The notes beneath the pieces are model-generated. The model saw nothing but the letters and a program-made list of their open reading frames with translations, ran no database searches and had not been told where the DNA came from. A program made the position numbers and the translations under genes. 64,000 nt of DNA. It comes from Micromonospora fulviviridis (GTDB lineage Bacteria > Actinomycetota > Actinomycetes > Mycobacteriales > Micromonosporaceae). The stretch spans positions 27,557 through 91,556 of the forward strand of contig NZ_BMRA01000005.1 in the NCBI RefSeq assembly GCF_014648395.1, in the 5' to 3' direction. Numbering within the stretch: the first letter of the stretch is position 1; each line of letters starts with the position of its first letter. Shown here piece by piece: positions 33,346 through 41,890 of this stretch.

Positions 33346-34677
33346 TCAGCTCCCGTACTTCTTGCGGTTGTCCTCGAGCTGCTTGTTCGCCTTGGCCACC
33401 CCGTCGTCCAGGGCCTGCTTCGGCGACTTCTTGCCCAGCGCCGCCTCGTTGAAGGAGTTGTAGAAGGTGGTCATCACCTCGCCGAGGCCGGGCGCGGCCG
33501 GCGGGAACGCGGCGTACTCCAGCTCGGGGGCGAGCGAGCTGATCTCCGGCAGGGCCTTGAACTCGGCGCCCTCCCGGACCGCCTTGCGGGCCGGGATCTG
33601 GCCGCCCTTGGCCCAGTCCAGCGAGTGCTGGCTGAGCCAGTTGATGAAGACCTTGGCGCCGGAGACCTTGTTGTTGTCGGCGCTGCGCTGCTTGACGATG
33701 GTGAAGTTGTGCGAGTTCGCCCAGGCGGCCTTCTGGCTGCCGATCTGCGGCAGCGGCGCGACGCCCCACTGCACCGAGGGGCTCTTCTTCAGGTCGTTGA
33801 TCTGCCAGATGCCGTTCCAGTTGAAGGCGTTCTTGCCGCTCTTCAGCGCCAGGTAGTCGGCGTCCTGGCCGACGTTGGCGGGGGAGAAGCCCTGCTTGAT
33901 CATGTCGACCAGCCAGGTGCACGCCTCGACGGCCGGGTCCGAGTTGAAGGTCGCCTTCGCCACCTCGGCGTCGAAGAGCGTCCCGCCCCACTGGTGCAGC
34001 AGGCTGTAGAAGGTCATGCCGCCGGTGAACTGGAACGGGCTGACCCAGAAGCCCTGGACGCCGGACTTCTTCAGCTCGGTCAGCGCCGCGGTGTACTCGT
34101 CCTTCGTCGTCGGCGGCTTGTTCGGGTCCAGCCCGGCCTTCTGCATGACCCCCTTGTTGTAGTAGAGGCCCAGGGGGTGCATGTCCAGCGGGATGCCGTA
34201 CCGCTTGTCGTGGTAGATGCCGCCCTTCCACACCGTCGGCGCGAAGTCGCCCTCGCTCAGCTCCAGGGTCTTGGCCACGTCGTCCAGCTCGTTGATCACG
34301 CCGCGGGCGGCGAAGGTGGCGAGCTGGTCCATGTGCATGACCGCGATGTCCGGCCCGTTGCCGCTGGTGACCGCGCCGGGCAGCTTGCTGTAGTAGTCCT
34401 GCCACTCGTAGGTGATCACGCTGACGGCGATGTTCTGGTGCTCGGTGTTGAACTGCTCGACCAGCTTCTTGAAGATGTCGCCGTCGCCGCCGGTGAAGCC
34501 GTTCCACAGCTTCAGGTCGACCTTCGGGCCGGTGTAGTCCTTGCCGCCGTTGCCGGCCGCGGTGGACTTGTCGGAGCTGCTGCCGCCGCCGCAGCCGGAC
34601 AGCGTCAGCGTGGCCGCCGCGCCGAGCCCGAGGCCGAGGCCCAGCAGCCGCCGCCGGCTCATCTCGTTCTGGATCAT
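33346..34677 (-). CDS. Extracellular solute-binding lipoprotein for sugar import
   Basis: A 443-residue family-1 solute-binding protein. The N-terminus SRRRLLGLGLGLGAAATLTL ends in a lipobox (LTLSGC) and also carries a twin-arginine-like SRRRLL motif, so Tat export is possible. The mature part shows the usual signatures VDLKLWNGFTGGD, YEWQDYYSKLPGAVTSGNGP and GPDIAVMHMDQL. AAGGAG lies 6 nt before the ATG. It is encoded between the GH51 gene and two permeases, and would deliver arabinose-containing oligosaccharides to them. Confidence 0.9.
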   Translation of the reverse strand: MIQNEMSRRRLLGLGLGLGAAATLTLSGCGGGSSSDKSTAAGNGGKDYTGPKVDLKLWNGFTGGDGDIFKKLVEQFNTEHQNIAVSVITYEWQDYYSKLPGAVTSGNGPDIAVMHMDQLATFAARGVINELDDVAKTLELSEGDFAPTVWKGGIYHDKRYGIPLDMHPLGLYYNKGVMQKAGLDPNKPPTTKDEYTAALTELKKSGVQGFWVSPFQFTGGMTFYSLLHQWGGTLFDAEVAKATFNSDPAVEACTWLVDMIKQGFSPANVGQDADYLALKSGKNAFNWNGIWQINDLKKSPSVQWGVAPLPQIGSQKAAWANSHNFTIVKQRSADNNKVSGAKVFINWLSQHSLDWAKGGQIPARKAVREGAEFKALPEISSLAPELEYAAFPPAAPGLGEVMTTFYNSFNEAALGKKSPKQALDDGVAKANKQLEDNRKKYGS

Positions 34678-34714
34678 GCGTACTCCTTGGGGGACGGGAT
34701 GCAGTATTGCCTGG

Positions 34715-36226
34715 TCACGGCTGAGGCGTGAAGCGCAGCAGGTTCCAGGAGCAGGCGGGCAGCGCCACGGAGCACCGGCCGCCGTCGAGGGTGGGGGTGG
34801 TGAGCTGCCGGGGCGTCACCCGGGTGGGCTCCGCCTCGGTGTTCGTGGCGGCCGGGTCGTCGCCCGCCGCGAGGGTGGTGTGTTCGACCGCGCGCAGGCC
34901 GGGCAGCCCGCGCAGGTCCAGGTCGAGGGGGAGGTCGTCCGGACCCCGGTTGACCGCGAAGACGGCCAGGCCGCCGGTCTCCTCGTCGTGCACGGCGACG
35001 GTGTCGAGCACCGGCACCTCGCCGTACCGCTTCGTCTCGTACATCGGGCCGACCGGCTCGGTGCGCAGCACGGTGCCCCGCGCGTGCCGGGCGGTCAGGG
35101 CGAACGGGTGGAAGATGCTCTGCCGCCAGGCCGGCCCGCCGTTCCGGGTCCGGATCGGGGCGATCACGTTGGCGAGCTGCGCCTGGCAGGCCACCCCGAC
35201 CCGGTCGGCGTGCCGGAGCAGGGTGATCAGCAGGTCGCCGACCACCACCGCGTCGACGGCGTTGTAGTCGTCCTCGATCAGGGCCGGCGCCTCGACCCAG
35301 CCGCGCCGGTCCAGGTCGGCCTGGAGGCGGGACTGGTACCAGACGTTCCACTCGTCGAAGGAGATCTTCAGCCGGCGCTTCTGCCGCTGCTTGGCGGCCA
35401 CGTGGTCGGCGGTGGCGACCACCTCGCGGATGAAGTTGTCCATGTCGACCGCCGAGGCCAGGATGCTGGCCCGGTCGCCGTCGGACGGGTCGTAGTAGGT
35501 GTGGGCCGAGATGTAGTCGACGTGCTCGTAGGTGTGCTCCAGCACGGTCGCCTCCCAGGAGGCGAAGGTCGGCATCCCCCGGTTGGAGCTGCCGCAGGCG
35601 ACGAGGCTGATCGAGGGGTCGATCATCTTCATGGCGCGGGCCGTCTCGGCGGCGAGCCGGCCGTACTCGTCGGCGGTCTTGTGGCCGACCTGCCAGGGCC
35701 CGTCCAGCTCGTTGCCGAGGCACCAGAGCCGCACCCCGTACGGGTCCTCGGCGCCGTGCTTGCGGCGCAGGTCGGACAGCTGCGTGCCGCCCGGGTGGTT
35801 GGCGTATTCGAGCAGGTCGCACGCCTCCTGCACGCCGCGGGTGCCGAGGTTGACGGCCATCATCGGCTCGACGCCGGCCTCGGCCGCCCAGGTCATGAAC
35901 TCGTCCAGCCCGAACGCGTTGGTCTCGACCGTCTTCCAGGCCAGGTCGAGCCGGCGCGGGCGGTCGCCGACCGGGCCGACGCCGTCCTCCCAGCGGTAGC
36001 CGGAGACGAAGTTGCCGCCCGGGTAGCGGACCACCGAGACACCCAGCTCCCGGGTCAGTTCCAGCACGTCGCGCCGGAAGCCGCGCGGGTCGGCGTCCGG
36101 GTGGCCCGGCTCGTAGACCCCGCCGTAGACGCAGCGACCCATGTGCTCGACGAACGAACCGAAGAGGCGACGGTCGGCCGCTCCGATGGTGAAGGTCGGG
36201 TCGATCGTCAGCTGCGCGTTCGGCAC
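34715..36226 (-). CDS. abfA: Alpha-L-arabinofuranosidase, GH51
   Basis: A 503-residue cytoplasmic enzyme (no signal peptide) that releases terminal arabinofuranose from imported oligosaccharides with retention of configuration. The acid/base Glu is in LWCLGNELDGPWQVGHK near residue 172 and the nucleophile Glu in LKISFDEWNVWYQ near 292. RLFGSFVEHMGRCVYGGVYE is the conserved N-terminal block. The GTG start (36224-36226) has an AAAGGG site. It is the first gene of the operon and diverges from the LacI regulator across a region with operator palindromes. Confidence 0.92.
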   Translation of the reverse strand: MPNAQLTIDPTFTIGAADRRLFGSFVEHMGRCVYGGVYEPGHPDADPRGFRRDVLELTRELGVSVVRYPGGNFVSGYRWEDGVGPVGDRPRRLDLAWKTVETNAFGLDEFMTWAAEAGVEPMMAVNLGTRGVQEACDLLEYANHPGGTQLSDLRRKHGAEDPYGVRLWCLGNELDGPWQVGHKTADEYGRLAAETARAMKMIDPSISLVACGSSNRGMPTFASWEATVLEHTYEHVDYISAHTYYDPSDGDRASILASAVDMDNFIREVVATADHVAAKQRQKRRLKISFDEWNVWYQSRLQADLDRRGWVEAPALIEDDYNAVDAVVVGDLLITLLRHADRVGVACQAQLANVIAPIRTRNGGPAWRQSIFHPFALTARHARGTVLRTEPVGPMYETKRYGEVPVLDTVAVHDEETGGLAVFAVNRGPDDLPLDLDLRGLPGLRAVEHTTLAAGDDPAATNTEAEPTRVTPRQLTTPTLDGGRCSVALPACSWNLLRFTPQP

Positions 36227-36285
36227 GGTGCCACCCTTTCCTCGGTGCTGTCCCGGTGACCTCGGTCACCGGTGTCCTTGGTTTG

Positions 36286-36310
36286 TACAACGTTGTAAGC
36301 AACGATGTAA
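36286..36310. promoter_or_regulatory. LacI-type operators between abfA and its regulator
   Basis: TACAACGTTGTA (36286-36297) is a perfect 12-bp palindrome centred on CG, the form favoured by LacI-family proteins. A second, imperfect copy overlaps it (TACATCGTTGCTTA on the minus strand, 36309-36296). They lie 60 bp upstream of abfA and 65 bp before the regulator start, so both directions could be controlled. Confidence 0.68.
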
Positions 36311-36374
36311 AGGGGTCGTTACGTCGTCGTGACGCGGTAGAGTGCGCCCCAGCAGTCACCCGGGAGGAAGCTCA

Positions 36375-37382
36375 GTGCGGCACAGGCTCAAGGACGTCGC
36401 GGAACGGGCCGGCGTGTCGGTGAAGACCGTCTCCAACGTGGTCAACGGCTACCAGCACGTCCGCGCGGACACGCGCGCCCGGGTCGAGGCGGCCATCGCC
36501 GAGCTCAACTACCGGCCCAACCTCTCCGCCCGTAACCTGCGCAAGGGGCGCACCGGGGTGATCGCCCTGGCCGTGCCCGAGCTGGACATCCCCTACTTCG
36601 CCGAGCTGGCCCGGCACGTGGTCACCGCCGCCGCCGAGCACGGCTGGACGGTGCTGATCGACCAGACCGGCGGCGGCCCGGAGCAGGAACGCAAGGCCGC
36701 GAGCGGTATCGGCGACCACATGATCGACGGCCTGATCTTCAGCCCGCTCGCGCTCACCGCGGACGACCTCGCCGGCCTCGACGGCATGCCCATGGTGCTG
36801 CTCGGCGAGCGGGTGGACCACGGCCCCGCCGACCACGTGGTGGTCGACAACGTGGCCGCCGCCCGGGAGATCACCGCCCACCTCGTCGGGCTCGGCCGCC
36901 GCCGGATCGCCGCGATCGGCTCGCAGCGCACCCCCGAGGGGGCCAGCGCCCGGCTCCGCCTGGCTGGCTACACGGCCGCGCTGGCCGACGCCGGCATCGC
37001 GTACGACGAGCGGCTGGTGGCGCCCGCGCCGGCCTGGCACCGCGCGGACGGCGCGGCCGCCATGCGGCACCTGCTCTCCACCGGGGTACGCCCGGACGCC
37101 GTCTTCTGCTTCAACGACACCCTGGCCCTCGGCGCGCTGCGCGCCCTGCACGAGGCCGGCCTGCGGGTGCCCGACGACGTCGCCGTGGCCGGCTTCGACG
37201 ACATCGAGGACGGCCGCTTCTCCATCCCCACCCTCAGCACCGTCGCCCCCGACAAGGAACGCATCGCCCGCCTCGCGGTCGAACTCCTGGCCAACCGCCT
37301 CACGGCCGACCCGGAAACCCCACCCCGGGAACTGGTCGCCCCCCACCGCCTCGCACTCCGCGAATCCGCCCCGCCTCGCTGA
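36375..37382 (+). CDS. LacI-family transcriptional regulator of the arabinoside operon
   Basis: A 335-residue repressor. The helix-turn-helix and hinge are at the very N-terminus (RLKDVAERAGVSVKTVSNVV, then YRPNLSARNLRKGRTG), followed by a periplasmic-binding-protein-like effector domain (IPYFAELARHVVTAAAEHGW, DGLIFSPLAL, DAVFCFNDTLALGALRAL, VAVAGFDDIEDGRF). The GTG at 36375 is preceded by GGAGGAAG; the open frame extends 33 bp upstream without a site. It is divergent from abfA and the LacI-type palindromes in between are its likely operators. The inducer is probably arabinose or an arabino-oligosaccharide. Confidence 0.9.
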   Translation: MRHRLKDVAERAGVSVKTVSNVVNGYQHVRADTRARVEAAIAELNYRPNLSARNLRKGRTGVIALAVPELDIPYFAELARHVVTAAAEHGWTVLIDQTGGGPEQERKAASGIGDHMIDGLIFSPLALTADDLAGLDGMPMVLLGERVDHGPADHVVVDNVAAAREITAHLVGLGRRRIAAIGSQRTPEGASARLRLAGYTAALADAGIAYDERLVAPAPAWHRADGAAAMRHLLSTGVRPDAVFCFNDTLALGALRALHEAGLRVPDDVAVAGFDDIEDGRFSIPTLSTVAPDKERIARLAVELLANRLTADPETPPRELVAPHRLALRESAPPR

Positions 37383-37435
37383 TCATGAGGTTGCCGGCGA
37401 AGTCGATCTCCCGGAGCGCCGCCAACCTCATGATC
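37381..37435. terminator. 13+5-bp hairpin between convergent genes
   Basis: GATCATGAGGTTG (37381-37393) pairs with CAACCTCATGATC (37423-37435); after one mismatch five more pairs (37395-37399 with 37417-37421) extend the stem. As at 24545, the left arm starts inside a stop codon and contains GAGGTT. It is a likely bidirectional terminator for lacI and the methyltransferase gene. Confidence 0.72.
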
Positions 37436-37454
37436 GACGGCGGGAGGGGCGGGG

Positions 37455-38180
37455 TCAGTCGAAGAAGCGGGCCAGGTGGGACCTGGACGGGGGTGGGGCG
37501 TCCGGTGCCAGGGGCGTCAGGTCGGCGAAGATGGAGGCGCCGTCGCAGCCCGCGTGCAGCGGGTACCAGCGCGGGGTGCCGGGCGGGCGCTGACCGCAGA
37601 CGCCCTTGATGGTCTGCACGTCCAGCAGGCGGACGTGGGTCGGGTCGGCCACCGCGTTCACGTGCCGCCACCAGGGGCTCATCACGTGCAGCACGCCGCC
37701 CGGGCGCAGCACCCGGTGGCACTCGTCCAGCAGCGGCAGGAAGTCGATCAGGTGCTCCAGGATGTGCACCGCGAAGAACACGTCCACCGAGTCGTCGGCC
37801 AGCGGCAGCGAGCCGGACAGGTCCGCCACCGCGTTCACCCCCGGCGCCGGGTAGATGTCCAGCCCCAGGTTGCCCGGCCACTGCTTGGTCGCCCCGCAAC
37901 CCAGGTCCACCACCACGGGCGCGCGCCCGGCGACGCTCACCCGGCACCAGACGCCGAGCACCCCGGCCAGCCGGCCCACCAGGTCCCGGAGCAGCCGCAA
38001 CTGGGCCGGGTCGGCGACCGCGCCGTCGAGGTGGGCGACGCCGCGGTCGAAGCGCACCTCCACGGTCAGCCCGCGCAGTCGCTCGTCGTGCCGGGCCAGG
38101 TCGGCCCACGCCTCGGCGAGGAAGCCGTCGACCTCCCGCAGCCGCTCGCCCGAGAGTGCGGATTGCGCCACCGCCACCAT
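37455..38180 (-). CDS. Methyltransferase with BON-like N-terminal domain
   Basis: A 241-residue protein. Residues ~10-80 (REVDGFLAEAWADLARHDER, then VEVRFDRGVAHLDGAVADPA, LRDLVGRLAGVLGV) have the alpha-beta pattern of a BON domain, known for lipid or ligand binding. Residues ~88-225 are a class I methyltransferase: VVDLGCGATKQWPGNLGLDI (motif I), VFFAVHILEHL, LDECHRVLRPGGVLHVMSPW. The C-terminal RWYPLHAGCDGASIFADLTP is not familiar. The combination is unusual; I see no partner gene to reveal the substrate. The methyltransferase call is firm, the BON call moderate. Confidence 0.7.
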   Translation of the reverse strand: MVAVAQSALSGERLREVDGFLAEAWADLARHDERLRGLTVEVRFDRGVAHLDGAVADPAQLRLLRDLVGRLAGVLGVWCRVSVAGRAPVVVDLGCGATKQWPGNLGLDIYPAPGVNAVADLSGSLPLADDSVDVFFAVHILEHLIDFLPLLDECHRVLRPGGVLHVMSPWWRHVNAVADPTHVRLLDVQTIKGVCGQRPPGTPRWYPLHAGCDGASIFADLTPLAPDAPPPSRSHLARFFD

Positions 38181-38268
38181 GCGCCACCTCCGGGCGGCGC
38201 GATACCCGCATCCCCGCCCGATATGCCTTCCCTGCCCGAGTCCGGGCCACCGCCGACCGGCGCGGCGG

Positions 38269-38586
38269 TCAGCCGGTGATGGTGCGGCGGGCGGTGCGGG
38301 AGCCGCGCATCCGCTGGCGGGGCTGCGGGGCGGCCGCCTTCGGCCGTTTCAGGTGGTAGCGGTGCAACTCGTTGTTGCCGGGCAGCGACGGGTCCTCGCT
38401 CATCGCGACCAGTTCCCAGCCCTGGTCACCGGCCCGGTTCAGGTGGGCCAGCGCGGTGTCGCCGTACGGCGTGACGTCGATCATGGAGCCGTCCGGGCCG
38501 TACCAGATGAAGACGACCTCCCACCCGATGTCGGTGGTGGCGGCCTGGCGGCGGCGGACCAGCAGCGCGTACTCCCACTTGAGCAT
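38269..38586 (-). CDS. Small DUF4177-like protein
   Basis: A 105-residue soluble protein. The pattern WEYALLVRRR, WEVVFIWYGPDGS, ALAHLNRAGDQGWELVAM is close to DUF4177, a small alpha-beta family in which GWELV is the hallmark. The C-terminal 25 residues are basic and Pro/Arg-rich, suggesting nucleic-acid contact. The ATG at 38584-38586 has no strong ribosome site. It is downstream of the ABC-F gene on the same strand (38-bp gap). The function is unknown. Confidence 0.65.
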   Translation of the reverse strand: MLKWEYALLVRRRQAATTDIGWEVVFIWYGPDGSMIDVTPYGDTALAHLNRAGDQGWELVAMSEDPSLPGNNELHRYHLKRPKAAAPQPRQRMRGSRTARRTITG

Positions 38587-38624
38587 GGGTTCATTCTCGC
38601 CCCGCGCGACCGGGTCGGCACGGA

Positions 38625-40262
38625 TCAATCCTCGGCGATCCGTCCGTCCGCCACCCGCAGCCGCCGGTTCACGCTCACCGCGTCCAGCATCCGCCGGTCG
38701 TGGGTCACCAGCAGCAGGGTTCCCGGGTAGCCGGCCAGGGCCGATTCGAGCTGCTCGATCGCCGCCAGGTCCAGGTGGTTGGTCGGCTCGTCGAGCACCA
38801 GCAGGTTCACCCCGCGCCCCTGGAGCAGGGCCAGCGCGGCCCGCGTCCGCTCCCCGGGGGATAGGGTCGCCGCCGGCCGCAGCACGTGGTCGGCCCGCAG
38901 GCCGAACTTGGCCAGCAACGTCCGCACGTCCGCCGGGCTCAGCTCGGGTACGGCGGCGCCGAACGCGTCCAGCAGGGGCTGGTCGCCGAGGAAGAGCCCC
39001 CGGGCCTGGTCCACCTCGCCCACCACCACGCCCGGGCCGAGCGCGGCGTGCCCCTCGTCCAGCGGCAGCCGGCCGAGCAGGGCGGCCAGCAGAGTGCTCT
39101 TGCCGGAGCCGTTCGCCCCCGTGATCGCCACCCGGTCGGCCCAGTCGATCTGGAGGTCCACCGGGCCGAGGGTGAAGTCGCCACGGCGTACGACGGCGCC
39201 CCGGAGCGCGGCCACGACGGCGCCGGCGCGGGGCGCGGCGGCGATCTCCATCCGCAGCTCCCACTCCTTGCGCGGCTCCTCGACCACCTCCAGCCGCTCG
39301 ATCAACCGCTCGGTCTGCCGGGCCTTCGCGGCCTGCTTCTCGCTGGCCTCGGAGCGGAACTTGCGGCCGATCTTGTCGTTGTCGGTGGCCTTGCGGCGGG
39401 CGTTCTTCACGCCCTTCTCCATCCAGGACCGCTGCGTCCGGGCCCGCGCCTCCAACTGGGCCCGGGTGCCGGCGTACTCCTCGAACTCCTCGCGGGCGTG
39501 CCGGCGGGCCACCTCGCGCTCCTCCAGGTAGGCCGCGTAGCCGCCGCCGAAGTGGTTGACCTGCCCCTGGTGCAGGTCCAGTTCCATGATCCGGGTGACC
39601 GTCCGGGTGAGGAACTCCCGGTCGTGGCTGACCAGCACGGTGCCGGCGCGCAGCCCGGTGACGAACCGCTCCAGCCGGTCCAGGCCGGCCAGGTCCAGGT
39701 CGTTGGTGGGCTCGTCGAGCAGGAAGACGTCGTACCGGCTGAGCAGCAGCGAGGCCAGCCCGGCCCGGGCCGCCTGGCCGCCGGACAGGCCGGTCATCGG
39801 GTGCTCCAGGTCGACGCGGAGCCCCAGCTCGGCGGCGACCTGCTCGGCCCGCTCGTCCAGGTCCGCCCCACCGAGGTCGAGCCAGCGCTCCAGCGCCGTG
39901 GCGTACGCGTCGTCCGCGCCCGGCGCACCCGCGGTCAGCGCCTCCGTGGCGGCGTCCAGGGCCGCCTGCGCCGCCGTCACCCCGGTACGCCGGGCCAGGA
40001 AGTCCCGGACCGTCTCGCCCGGCCGGCGCTCCGGCTCCTGCGGCAGGTAGCCGACGGTGGCGGCGGGCGGGTTCAACGCCACCGACCCCTGCTCCAGCGG
40101 CTGGAGCCCGGCGAGGGTGCGCAGCAGGGTGGACTTGCCGGCGCCGTTCACCCCGACCAGCCCGACCACGTCGCCCGGGGCGACCACCAGGTCCAGGTCG
40201 GTGAAGAGGAGGCGGTCGCCGTGCCCGGCGGTGAGGTCCTTGGCGATCAACGTGGCGCTCAT
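38625..40262 (-). CDS. ABC-F family ATPase
   Basis: A 545-residue soluble twin-ATPase protein. Domain 1 has GLVGVNGAGKSTLLRTLAGL, LSGGQAARAGLASLLLSRYD and FLLDEPTNDLDL; domain 2 has AITGANGSGKSTLLAALLGR, LSPGERTRAALALLQGRGVN and LVLDEPTNHLDL. The charged linker between them (KGVKNARRKATDNDKIGRKF) is the ribosome-contacting arm of ABC-F factors. There are no membrane segments, so it is not a transporter. ABC-F proteins act on the ribosome as translation factors or antibiotic-resistance proteins; nothing nearby decides which. The ATG at 40260-40262 gives the family N-terminus. Confidence 0.9.
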   Translation of the reverse strand: MSATLIAKDLTAGHGDRLLFTDLDLVVAPGDVVGLVGVNGAGKSTLLRTLAGLQPLEQGSVALNPPAATVGYLPQEPERRPGETVRDFLARRTGVTAAQAALDAATEALTAGAPGADDAYATALERWLDLGGADLDERAEQVAAELGLRVDLEHPMTGLSGGQAARAGLASLLLSRYDVFLLDEPTNDLDLAGLDRLERFVTGLRAGTVLVSHDREFLTRTVTRIMELDLHQGQVNHFGGGYAAYLEEREVARRHAREEFEEYAGTRAQLEARARTQRSWMEKGVKNARRKATDNDKIGRKFRSEASEKQAAKARQTERLIERLEVVEEPRKEWELRMEIAAAPRAGAVVAALRGAVVRRGDFTLGPVDLQIDWADRVAITGANGSGKSTLLAALLGRLPLDEGHAALGPGVVVGEVDQARGLFLGDQPLLDAFGAAVPELSPADVRTLLAKFGLRADHVLRPAATLSPGERTRAALALLQGRGVNLLVLDEPTNHLDLAAIEQLESALAGYPGTLLLVTHDRRMLDAVSVNRRLRVADGRIAED

Positions 40263-40341
40263 GAGGAGACCGAGCCTACCGGCGCGGCGAATCGGTTGAC
40301 CCGCGCTCGGGGCCGGTCTGGGGTGAGGAAGACTCACAGCC

Positions 40342-41112
40342 GTGGTGACCACTCTGGCGATCGACTGCGGGGGCGGCGGGATCAAGGCCTCCGTGCTGGA
40401 CGCCGCGGGGACGATGCGGGCCCGGCCGCTGCGCGTCCCCACGCCGTACCCGCTGCCACCCGCCCTGTTCGTCAAGACGCTGCTGGACCTCGGCGGCCGG
40501 CTGCCCACGGCGGACCGGCTCACCGTCGGGATGCCCGGCATGATTCGGCACGGCGTGGTGGTGGCCACCCCGCACTACGTGACCCGCTCCGGCCCGCGCA
40601 GCCGCGTCGACCCCGCCCTGGTCGCCGAGTGGTCCGGGTACGACGTGCGCAGCGCCCTGGCCGAGGCGTTCGGCGTGCCGGCGCTCGTGCTCAACGACGC
40701 CGAGGTGCACGGCGCGGGCGTCGTCGCCGGGACCGGCTGCGAGCTGGTGCTGACCCTCGGCACCGGGCTGGGCAGCGCGCTCTTCGACGGCGGGGTGCTC
40801 GCCCCGCACCTCGAACTGTCGCACGCGCCGGTGCGCTGGAACACCACCTACGACACGTACGTCGGGGAGCCGGAACGGCGGCGCCTGGGCGACGCCTTCT
40901 GGTCCCGGCGGATCCGCCAGGTCGTGGACGGCCTGCGGCCGGTCTTCCGCTGGGACCGGCTCTACCTGGGCGGCGGCAACTCGCGGCTGATCCGGCCGGA
41001 ACAACTGGCCCGGATGGGCGACGACGTCGTGGTCGTCCCGAACACGGCCGGCATCGTCGGTGGTGTCCGGGCCTGGGACCTGGTGGGCGACCGGTACGAC
41101 CCGACCCCCTGA
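40342..41112 (+). CDS. ROK/polyphosphate-glucokinase-like sugar kinase
   Basis: A 256-residue protein with an actin-like ATPase fold. The phosphate-1 loop is LAIDCGGGGIKASVLDAAG, and a phosphate-2-like loop is ELVLTLGTGLGSALFDGGVL. VLNDAEVHGAGVVAGTG supplies the catalytic Asp position of ROK kinases. The Cys-rich zinc motif of classical ROK repressors/kinases is absent, as in polyphosphate glucokinases. GTG at 40342 is the first start after the divergent ABC-F gene (79-bp gap). The phosphoryl donor and sugar are unknown. Confidence 0.75.
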   Translation: MVTTLAIDCGGGGIKASVLDAAGTMRARPLRVPTPYPLPPALFVKTLLDLGGRLPTADRLTVGMPGMIRHGVVVATPHYVTRSGPRSRVDPALVAEWSGYDVRSALAEAFGVPALVLNDAEVHGAGVVAGTGCELVLTLGTGLGSALFDGGVLAPHLELSHAPVRWNTTYDTYVGEPERRRLGDAFWSRRIRQVVDGLRPVFRWDRLYLGGGNSRLIRPEQLARMGDDVVVVPNTAGIVGGVRAWDLVGDRYDPTP

Positions 41113-41203
41113 GCGCGATCACACCCGAAGGAACACTCGCGGTACGGCTGACGTTGTGCCAGCGTCGGACAAAGGGCTGGCGCGACACGAGGAGGTGGGT
41201 CGA

Positions 41204-41569
41204 GTGGATCTTCTGGCGGAGTACCGGCGGGCGACCATGTTCTTCGAAGCAGGTGACCCGACCGGGGCGGCCCGGCTGCTCGAGCCCATCGTCGAGGCCG
41301 AGCCCGGCAACTCCTCGGTACGGCAGCTGCTGGCCCGGGCGTACTTCCAGTCGGCCCAGCTCAACCGGGCCGAGGAGCAGCTGCGCGAGCTGGTCGACCG
41401 GGACCCGAGCGACCACTACGCGCACCACGTGCTGGGCCGGACGCTGGAGCGGATGAACCGCCCCGCCGACGCGCTGCGGCACCTGCGCATCGCGGCGGCC
41501 ATGTACTCGACCAACGCCGACTACACCGCGGCGCTGCGCCGGGTGGAGGGCAAGGTCGGCGGCCGCTGA
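41204..41569 (+). CDS. Tetratricopeptide-repeat protein
   Basis: A 121-residue all-helical protein built of about three TPR units (YRRATMFFEAGDPTGAARLL, LLARAYFQSAQLNRAEEQLR, HVLGRTLERMNRPADALRHL). GTG at 41204 follows GGAGGTG by 6-7 nt; in-frame upstream sequence is non-coding in character. It is a generic adaptor with no visible catalytic part. A perfect 14-bp hairpin follows its stop and separates it from the Smr-like gene. Confidence 0.82.
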   Translation: MDLLAEYRRATMFFEAGDPTGAARLLEPIVEAEPGNSSVRQLLARAYFQSAQLNRAEEQLRELVDRDPSDHYAHHVLGRTLERMNRPADALRHLRIAAAMYSTNADYTAALRRVEGKVGGR

Positions 41570-41578
41570 CGGTCGACC

Positions 41579-41610
41579 ACGAAGGGCAGCCCTGCCGGGC
41601 TGCCCTTCGT
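41579..41610 (+). terminator. 14-bp perfect hairpin terminator
   Basis: ACGAAGGGCAGCCC (41579-41592) pairs with GGGCTGCCCTTCGT (41597-41610) around TGCC, 9 bp after the TPR gene stop. It ends 6 bp before the next -10 box, a compact terminator-promoter junction. Confidence 0.82.
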
Positions 41611-41616
41611 CGTACC

Positions 41617-41622
41617 TACGAT
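41617..41622 (+). promoter_or_regulatory. Candidate -10 box of a leaderless Smr transcript
   Basis: TACGAT ends 6 nt before GTG at 41629, which lacks a ribosome site and sits just past a terminator, so this gene needs its own promoter. Transcription would begin at the GTG. Confidence 0.5.
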
Positions 41623-41628
41623 GGGCTG

Positions 41629-41883
41629 GTGAAGCTCAAGCTCGATCTCCACGACATCTACAACCGGGGCCACGACATCGACCGGGCCCTGCGCGGGATC
41701 ATGGACGAGGCCGTGGCGAAGAAGGCCACCTTGGTGGAGATCATCCCCGGCAAGGGTTCCGGCCAGCTCAAGAAGAAGGTGCTGCGCTTCCTCGACCAGA
41801 AGGACGTCAAGCAGCTCTACCACCGGGTCGAGAAGGACTCGAAGAACTTCGGCCGCCTCTTCGTCCACTTCCGCTGGAAGTAG
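41629..41883 (+). CDS. Small Smr-domain-like protein
   Basis: An 84-residue basic protein. It keeps the core of the Smr (MutS2 C-terminal) nuclease domain: LDLHDIYNRGHDIDRALRGI (the DLHD variant of DLHG) and LVEIIPGKGSGQLKKKVLRFL (the GKGSGxLK loop). Stand-alone Smr proteins act as nucleic-acid endonucleases in DNA repair or ribosome rescue. The Gly after DLH is Asp here. GTG is the only start that keeps the domain, and the transcript is probably leaderless. It converges with the hypothetical gene at 41891 with 7 bp between stops. Confidence 0.75.
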   Translation: MKLKLDLHDIYNRGHDIDRALRGIMDEAVAKKATLVEIIPGKGSGQLKKKVLRFLDQKDVKQLYHRVEKDSKNFGRLFVHFRWK

Positions 41884-41890
41884 CGGGGAT

